From NCBI GenBank assembly GCA_017998555.1, contig JAGOCU010000162.1, positions 1 to 5,828 on the forward strand: a DNA stretch of 5,828 nucleotides. The letters run 5' to 3'. Below the pieces are notes generated by a model that was not told the origin of the DNA, made no database searches, and saw only the letters and a list, made by a program, of their open reading frames with translations. The position numbers and the translations under genes are program-made. The stretch is from Thermoflexales bacterium. GTDB lineage: Bacteria > Chloroflexota > Anaerolineae > J036 > Brachytrichaceae. Positions 1-3,690 of the stretch are shown here, piece after piece. Numbering within the stretch: position 1 is the first letter of the stretch; each line of letters begins with the position of its first letter.

Positions 1-322
1 TGATGATGTCCTTTCGAAACGACTTGAGCGACATCTCGGCCCCGTGACCGGCGCCGTATTGCAGAGCCTTGTTGGCCCACTCCTCAAATGACGGGTCGTG
101 GGTGACGCCCCGCTCGAGGGTGAGCGGTTCGAAGACCCACGTCCCGGGCGAAACGCGCGAGGTATTTGAATCGTCGCCATCCCGGCGGAAGATCGGCGCC
201 GCCGAGCGCCGGAGCGGCGAGACGCGCTGGATGCCCGGGATGTAGCGCCCATCCCACTTCACCCGGAACTTGAAGTTCTTGTAGGGATCGAAACGATGGG
301 TATTGACGGTGAACTCGGCCAT
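1..322 (-). CDS. Phage tail tube-like protein (T4 gp19 / contractile injection system tube family), 3' end cut by window edge
   Basis: Reading leftwards from the ATG at 322-320, the frame stays open for 107 codons to the window edge, so the C-terminus is missing (my recollection is that the family is about 150 residues). The N-terminus reads MAEFTVNTHRFDPYKNFKFR, followed by VKWDGRYIPGI. Later come the segments DGDDSNTSRVSPG (about residues 48-60), LTLERGVTHD (about 68-77), FEEWANKA and LKSFRKDII. This order (DPY..F.FRV..DG, a G-D-...-S-R-.-SPG segment, then 'I/LTLERGVTHD' and 'W') is what I know from the conserved phage-tail region / gp19-like tube proteins that stack as hexameric rings inside a contractile sheath. 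The start is fixed by a perfect ribosome binding site. It lies 59 nt downstream of the 474-residue gene in the same direction, so the two are probably co-transcribed. No sheath, baseplate or spike gene is visible, so phage tail, tailocin and eCIS cannot be told apart here. Confidence 0.85.
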   Translation of the reverse strand, partial: MAEFTVNTHRFDPYKNFKFRVKWDGRYIPGIQRVSPLRRSAAPIFRRDGDDSNTSRVSPGTWVFEPLTLERGVTHDPSFEEWANKALQYGAGHGAEMSLKSFRKDII

Positions 323-327
323 CTGAC

Positions 328-335
328 ACCTCCTT
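328..335 (-). promoter_or_regulatory. Perfect Shine-Dalgarno site for the tail tube gene
   Basis: On the minus strand the bases are AAGGAGGT, a full match to the anti-Shine-Dalgarno sequence, followed by GTCAG and then ATG. The 5-nt spacing decides the start at 322. Such a strong site is consistent with a structural protein needed in many copies. Confidence 0.85.
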
Positions 336-381
336 GCGACGGAAGTTGCCGCGCGGCAGACCCAGGTGCCGCGAAGCGCAG

Positions 382-1806
382 CTATGCCACCTTGAGCGAC
401 TCGATATCGGCGATGCTGCCGTCGCTCAGTTTGATGGCCATCCGCGACGCGCGGGCCAGGGTGTCGGTCTTGACCTTGAACCCATTGACCCGGGTGAGCG
501 CGTAGCTGACCACGCTGCTGCCAAGCAGATACAGCCGCTGCATCTGGGCGACCCGGTAAATCGGGCCCTGCTCGGTCAGGGTTTCGTGCCCGGCTGAAAC
601 GCAGCTCGCCTGGAGCAGATGGGTAATGCCGAGGCGAGTCACCCATTCGTGGCGCAGCGCGCGGGTGAAATTCGCCGCGCCTTTGCCCCCATCGCTCACG
701 GAGTCCAGGAACGCGTCGATCCGTTTCACGATCGCGTCGGTGGCGTCGATGGCGGCCTGCGGCGCTTCCTGCGCGGAGATGATCTGGGCGCAGGCCTTCT
801 TGTGCGTGCCGATTCGATTCTCGAGTTCGGCGTCCTTCACCTTGTCCGCAGCGATCATCTTGTTGAGCGCCTCGGTGGCGGCGGTGTTGCCGGCGCTGGT
901 GATGAGCTGCTTTTCCAGGCTTGCCAGATGGGCCTTGAGCTCGGCCCGCTCAGCCTCGGCCATGGCGAGCCCGGCCTTGAGGATGCCCAGCGCCGTGGCC
1001 AGCGATGTGCCATGCAGCGCTGCGAGCTGATCGCGCTGCGCTGCCAGCGTCTTGTGCGCCAGGCGATACAGCACGCCCATGCTGGAGATCAGGTCCAAGT
1101 TGTCGGCGGCCGGCGCGAAAGTGGCCCCGCTGAACAGAAACACCTCGCACCGGGTGATCTTCTCGGCCAGCATCGCCCGCAGGGCGTCGTCATTCGGGTT
1201 CGTGCGCGCGCTGGCAATCGCATGATCGGCCCGGAAGTAGCCGACGGCGGTGTTCGCACTTGACAGGACGCCGACGGCGGTCTTCAACGGGTCGGCCAGG
1301 CTCGCGACGCTGGCAAGCAGGTCGGCTACGGGTGAGACGCCCGCGCCGGGCAGGCCCTTGTCGATTTGACCTTCGGGCGGTTTTGTTTCAGCCGGCGGGA
1401 CCAGGCCATCCCTGTCCGCCTCCGAGGGCTGAGGATTGAGAATGGCTTCGTTGGCGAAGAAGCGCCGCCGCGCATCGATCGTGACCCGGTTGAGTTCGTC
1501 CCCCAGCGCCGCGTGGGCGACGCTGTCGTCCCACGGGCTGCCACCCTCCACAATCAGGATGCGATCGCCGGCCTCGAGATCGCTGGCGGTGTTGATCCAG
1601 GTCGCGATTTCGTCGGCGCCGCTGCGAATGCTGTGATAGGCCGCGGTCTCGCCCAGCATGAGCGCGGCCTCGGCAGCCTTGATCGTGACGGTCCCGGCGT
1701 GCGATCCGGACGCGTCCGGCGCGGCGGCGGGCGTCGCGGCAGGAGCGCTGGGGGCCTTCTTTCCGTCGTCGGCCTGGCTGGCCGGCTTCTGGGCTGTCTG
1801 TGTCAT
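382..1806 (-). CDS. Hypothetical 474-residue Ala-rich helical protein, first gene of the tail-like operon
   Basis: I do not recognise a named family. The start MTQTAQKPAS is chosen because a GGGAGGTG ribosome binding site lies 4 nt upstream; longer in-frame starts would translate through the palindrome at 1835-1904 and are implausible. Residues 1-37 are rich in Ala, Pro, Ser and Lys and probably disordered. A compact part follows (about 38-125; for example ATWINTASDLEAGDRILIVE), then a Pro/Gly-rich linker (about 126-158). A helical region (about 160-200) follows, and then a long Ala/Leu/Glu/Lys-rich stretch (about 245-370) with coiled-coil character around 281-305. The C-terminal domain (about 385-474) contains WVTRLGITHLLQASCVSAGH and LLGSSVVSYALTRVNG and looks folded. 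No signal peptide, clear membrane segment or catalytic motif is visible. It precedes the tail tube gene by 59 nt on the same strand, so a structural, assembly, regulatory or cargo role in the tail-like particle is possible. Its function is unknown. Confidence 0.85.
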   Translation of the reverse strand: MTQTAQKPASQADDGKKAPSAPAATPAAAPDASGSHAGTVTIKAAEAALMLGETAAYHSIRSGADEIATWINTASDLEAGDRILIVEGGSPWDDSVAHAALGDELNRVTIDARRRFFANEAILNPQPSEADRDGLVPPAETKPPEGQIDKGLPGAGVSPVADLLASVASLADPLKTAVGVLSSANTAVGYFRADHAIASARTNPNDDALRAMLAEKITRCEVFLFSGATFAPAADNLDLISSMGVLYRLAHKTLAAQRDQLAALHGTSLATALGILKAGLAMAEAERAELKAHLASLEKQLITSAGNTAATEALNKMIAADKVKDAELENRIGTHKKACAQIISAQEAPQAAIDATDAIVKRIDAFLDSVSDGGKGAANFTRALRHEWVTRLGITHLLQASCVSAGHETLTEQGPIYRVAQMQRLYLLGSSVVSYALTRVNGFKVKTDTLARASRMAIKLSDGSIADIESLKVA

Positions 1807-1810
1807 CGTG

Positions 1811-1818
1811 CACCTCCC
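1811..1818 (-). promoter_or_regulatory. Ribosome binding site of the 474-residue gene
   Basis: The minus strand reads GGGAGGTG, then CACG and ATG at 1806. The core GGAGG is 6 nt from the start codon. It fixes translation initiation at 1806 and leaves only 16 nt between the site and the base of the upstream hairpin. Confidence 0.8.
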
Positions 1819-1834
1819 AACGATGCGGTGTATA

Positions 1835-1904
1835 GAACCGGTGTCGGAGTCAATCCCCCGTCCCGGCGTCCGCCGGGACGGGGGATTGACTCCGACACCG
1901 GTTC
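1835..1904. repeat. 34-bp perfect inverted repeat with 2-nt loop
   Basis: Bases 1835-1868 are exactly complementary to 1871-1904 in reverse order, with only TC (1869-1870) between. The arms begin GAACCGGTGTCGGAGTCAAT and run on through a C-rich block. There is no T-tract on either side, so it does not look like a standard intrinsic terminator. It lies 16 nt upstream of the ribosome binding site of the 474-residue gene. If transcription starts at the candidate promoter (1925-1953), it forms the 5' leader of the tail-like operon mRNA. No target-site duplication is visible. Confidence 0.9.
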
Positions 1905-1924
1905 CGCCACTCACTCTTGAACGC

Positions 1925-1953
1925 AGTCTAGACCCGCGGAGACAAATCTGCAA
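1925..1953 (-). promoter_or_regulatory. Candidate sigma-70 type promoter for the tail-like operon
   Basis: On the minus strand TTGCAG (1953-1948) is followed after exactly 17 bp by TAGACT (1930-1925). The -10 matches 4 of 6 consensus bases and the -35 matches 3 of 6, with ideal spacing. It sits between two palindromes and points at the 474-residue gene; initiation near 1918 would place the 34-bp hairpin in the leader. The boxes are weak and the call rests on position and spacing. Confidence 0.35.
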
Positions 1954-1974
1954 CGGCAGGACCGGAACGCGCAT

Positions 1975-2051
1975 GCGAACACCCTAAGGGTTGGCCCTCA
2001 TGGGATCGCAGCCGCCGACGGCGTATGAGGGCCAACCCTTAGGGTGTTCGC
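1975..2051. repeat. 27-bp perfect inverted repeat with 23-nt loop
   Basis: Bases 1975-2001 pair without mismatch with 2025-2051. The loop 2002-2024 contains a small nested 4-bp stem (2013-2016 with 2020-2023). Each arm holds ACCCTAAGGGT or its reverse complement, so the arms are themselves partly self-complementary. The sequence is unrelated to the other palindromes here. No T-tract follows on either strand. It lies between the divergent halves of the 1807-2136 gap and could be a transcriptional boundary or an inserted element. Confidence 0.9.
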
Positions 2052-2097
2052 CCAGGACACCGGGGACCTGCTCAATCCGCCTGCGCGTGGAGGGATC

Positions 2098-2138
2098 AAT
2101 CAGGTGGAGCCCACCTTCGAGGTGGACTCCACCTGATT
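2098..2138. repeat. Hairpin overlapping the peptidase stop codon, built of four alternating hexamers
   Basis: Bases 2098-2109 pair with 2127-2138 (12 bp). After one mismatch (2110/2126), 2111-2116 pairs with 2120-2125 around the loop TCG. The core is also AGGTGG-agc-CCACCT-tcg-AGGTGG-act-CCACCT (2102-2134), so it can fold instead as two adjacent 6-bp hairpins. Two bases of the TAA stop codon of the peptidase gene (2139-2137) lie in the stem. Its position suggests an mRNA 3'-end structure (terminator or stabiliser), but no U-tract follows in the minus-strand transcript. Confidence 0.85.
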
Positions 2139-3249
2139 AGCCGCACGCCCGCTCGATCAGCCGCTGATACACCGCGACCGCCTGCTCGAGCTGAGCGACG
2201 TCGATGAACTCGCCCACGGTGTGGGCCTGGGCGATGTCGCCCGGGCCAAGGACAACCTGCCGGGGCAGTTTCGATTCGAAGACGATGGCTTCGGTCCCAA
2301 ACGCCACCGTCTCGGGCGCGATTCCACCGCAGGCCTCGCAGGCCATGCGGACCATCTCGCTGTCCGGGCGCACATAGAAATACGGGTTGCGCTTGACCTC
2401 AACCTCGAGCCCGTGCCGCTTCGCCGCGTCGACCAGCAGGGCGACCGCACCGTCATTGTCGACGTTGGGCATATCGCGCAAGCTGAGCAGCGCCGTCGTT
2501 CTTGGCGCGGTCACGTTCGACTTCGTGCCGTAGTCCGTGACGATCATGTTGAAGCCAAACGAGGGCGGGCTGAACTCCGGATTCAGAAAGCGCGGGTCGG
2601 TCCGGAAGACCGGGACCAGGGCCGCCATTTCGGCCAGAAACGGCGCGATTTTGAAGTTGGCCGACACGCCCTTCTCGGTGCTGCTGTGGGCGGCCGCCCC
2701 GAGCGCGTGGACGGTGACCAGCGCCCCGCCCTTGTGGCTGTAAACCGGACGCAGGCGGGTCGGCTCTGCCACGACGCCATACTCAGGCCAGCTCTCGGCA
2801 AAGAGCTTCGATTCGGCGGCAACCTGATACGCGCCGCCATAGCCCACCTCTTCGTCGGCGGTGACCACCACGTAGACCGGGCGCTTGAGCGCCTTCACGT
2901 CGAAGTTGGCGGCCGCCGCCATCGTGGCCGCAAGGGGGCCCTTCATGTCGCAGCTCCCACGCCCATACAGCCGGCCATTTGCGATCACCGGATCAAACGG
3001 CGCCCAGCCGACGTCGCCCGGCACCGTGTCGGAGTGCGAGAAGAAGCCGATCCCGCCCTGCCCCGCGCCTTTGCGGGCCACCAGGCTGACCTTCTCCAGG
3101 CCATGGTCGTCATACGACAGACGCTCGACTTCGAAGCCTTCGCGCAGCAGCACGTCGTGGGCATATTGCGAGACCTCGGCGTTGCTCATGCTGCTGACGG
3201 AGGGGATGGCGATCAGATCGCGGGCGACTTCGGTGGCGGAAAGTGACAT
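2137..3249 (-). CDS. M20 family metallopeptidase, ArgE/DapE-type amidohydrolase
   Basis: A 370-residue protein, complete and of usual length for the M20 family of co-catalytic di-zinc hydrolases, which remove acyl or aminoacyl groups (acetylornithine deacetylase ArgE, succinyl-diaminopimelate desuccinylase DapE, related carboxypeptidases). The N-terminus VARDLIAIPSVS is typical. The expected metal and catalytic residues are all present: H72 and D74 in SHSDTVPGD, D101 in GRGSCDMKG, the pair E133/E134 in TADEEVGYGG, E162 in VAEPT and H343 in DIAQAHTVGEF. The inserted dimerisation domain carries GAAAHSS with H188. The C-terminal GPGDIAQAH segment resembles ArgE, but the substrate cannot be fixed from sequence alone. 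The enzyme is expected to be cytoplasmic, as no signal peptide is present. The start at 3249 is preferred over an upstream in-frame ATG (3360) because that extension would translate a perfect hairpin. No good Shine-Dalgarno sequence precedes it. It has no operon partner in view. Confidence 0.93.
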   Translation of the reverse strand: MSLSATEVARDLIAIPSVSSMSNAEVSQYAHDVLLREGFEVERLSYDDHGLEKVSLVARKGAGQGGIGFFSHSDTVPGDVGWAPFDPVIANGRLYGRGSCDMKGPLAATMAAAANFDVKALKRPVYVVVTADEEVGYGGAYQVAAESKLFAESWPEYGVVAEPTRLRPVYSHKGGALVTVHALGAAAHSSTEKGVSANFKIAPFLAEMAALVPVFRTDPRFLNPEFSPPSFGFNMIVTDYGTKSNVTAPRTTALLSLRDMPNVDNDGAVALLVDAAKRHGLEVEVKRNPYFYVRPDSEMVRMACEACGGIAPETVAFGTEAIVFESKLPRQVVLGPGDIAQAHTVGEFIDVAQLEQAVAVYQRLIERACG

Positions 3250-3265
3250 GTTGCCGATGATATCC

Positions 3266-3318
3266 GTTTTCGGAGGCGATAGGCCCTGGCTTCGCCAGGG
3301 CCTATCGCCTCCGAAAAC
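3266..3318. repeat. 25-bp perfect inverted repeat just upstream of the peptidase start
   Basis: Bases 3266-3290 pair perfectly with 3294-3318 around the loop TTC. The outer ends are GTTTTC and GAAAAC, so the T run is at the 5' side and inside the stem on both strands, the reverse of a bidirectional terminator. Its base is only 16 nt from the peptidase start codon. Any promoter upstream of it would put the hairpin in the peptidase mRNA leader. The DNA from 3319 to 3391 shows no clear promoter or gene. Confidence 0.9.
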
Positions 3319-3389
3319 ACTTCTATGGCCAGCCGCACGGCGAAAGATCGAGGCTGACAATGAAACTGCGGAGACGCAAGCAACTCACG

Positions 3390-3410
3390 CGTCACCTACG
3401 CGCGGTGACG
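3390..3410. other. Small 7-bp stem-loop at the end of the toxin remnant
   Basis: CGTCACC (3390-3396) pairs with GGTGACG (3404-3410) around a 7-nt loop and spans the stop codon of the vapC-like remnant. It may be a relic of that gene's 3' end; there is no U-tract. It could equally be chance in GC-rich DNA. Confidence 0.25.
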
Positions 3411-3532
3411 AACGGATTGAGCGCCTCCACCCCGATCCGCTTGAAGTCGGCAACGTTGTGGGTCACGACCACGAGATGGCGCACCCGGGCCGCTATCAGC
3501 GAAAAGGGCATCCAGAAATGACGCGCTGGCGA
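3392..3532 (-). pseudogene. C-terminal remnant of a VapC/FitB-type PIN-domain toxin
   Basis: The last 45 or so codons of this frame end MPFSLIAARVRHL, VVVTHNVADFKRIG and VEALNPF before TGA at 3394-3392. This resembles the C-terminal third of VapC/FitB PIN ribonucleases, where I know the pattern 'MP..D(A/S)LIAATA..H.L.(L/V)VT(R/H)N..DF...GV...NPF'. The conserved Asp before LIAA is missing, and the TA after LIAA is also gone, which suggests small deletions. A neighbouring frame reads FLDAL at the same place, so a frameshift is an alternative explanation. Everything N-terminal is absent: upstream of the fragment lie the Y-shaped inverted repeat (3543-3637) and then the end of the beta-helix gene. 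No antitoxin gene is visible. It is very unlikely to be functional. Confidence 0.65.
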
Positions 3533-3542
3533 CTTGGGGGAT

Positions 3543-3637
3543 CCGGAGGCCTTCGTCTTTTCGGCCGGCACGTTGAACGTGCCGGCTTGGCCCGCCGGCG
3601 CCTTTGAGGCGCCGGCTGAATGTACGAAGGCCTCCGG
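3543..3637. repeat. Y-shaped (three-way-junction) inverted-repeat element
   Basis: An outer 14-bp perfect stem (3543-3556 with 3624-3637) encloses two hairpins. Arm 1 (3564-3586) begins and ends GCCGGC and has about 9-11 bp around TTGAA. Arm 2 (3594-3616) also begins and ends GCCGGC and has 10 bp around TTG. Both arms are 23 nt long, and the three single-stranded joints (3557-3563, 3587-3593, 3617-3623) are each exactly 7 nt. The shape resembles T-shaped viral terminal repeats, an analogy of form only. It lies 53 nt after the beta-helix stop codon and immediately before the toxin remnant. It may be a dispersed element, a transcript end structure or the cause of the toxin disruption. Confidence 0.8.
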
Positions 3638-3690
3638 CCTGCATCGGGACCGAGCTTGACTTCCTTCGCAGGCTCTCGCGTAGCGGCCCC

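Larger units (their letters stand above)
1807..2136. other. 330-base intergenic gap, mostly inverted repeats
   Basis: Between the peptidase stop and the start of the 474-residue gene I find no protein or RNA gene. Three unrelated long inverted repeats (1835-1904, 1975-2051 and 2098-2138) cover about 188 of the 330 bases. The spacer 1905-1974 holds a possible promoter. The stretch 2052-2097 shows nothing recognisable. Open frames running through this gap on either strand exist only because the palindromes happen to lack stops. Confidence 0.75.

Noticed and set aside
84..329. An 81-residue minus-strand frame overlapping the tail tube gene
   Set aside because: It is a +1/-1 shadow of the tube reading frame, which has the perfect ribosome binding site and family motifs.
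347..358. TGCCGCGCGGCA, a 12-base perfect palindrome between the 474-residue gene and the tube gene
   Set aside because: It is short and made of GC-rich sequence expected by chance here; nothing else marks it as an operator.
1829..1853. TTGACT inside the 34-bp palindrome with TATACA next to it as a promoter
   Set aside because: The spacing between the two boxes is only 13 bp, too short for a sigma-70 promoter.
1366..1987. Plus-strand open frames across the start of the 474-residue gene and the palindromes
   Set aside because: They are antisense to a well-supported gene, lack ribosome binding sites and run through a palindrome, which produces matching peptides on both strands.
3266..3318. 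Hairpin as a bidirectional intrinsic terminator because of TTTT and AAAA at its ends
   Set aside because: The T and A runs are in the wrong orientation (T run 5', A run 3', both inside the stem), so no U-tract follows the stem on either strand.
2221..3607. Long plus-strand open frames opposite the peptidase gene
   Set aside because: They are mirror frames in GC-rich DNA; the minus-strand product has all M20 metal ligands, and the plus-strand translations have no recognisable motif.
1835..3637. The set of palindromes as a CRISPR array
   Set aside because: The palindromes have different sequences and irregular spacing, with no direct repeat or spacer pattern.
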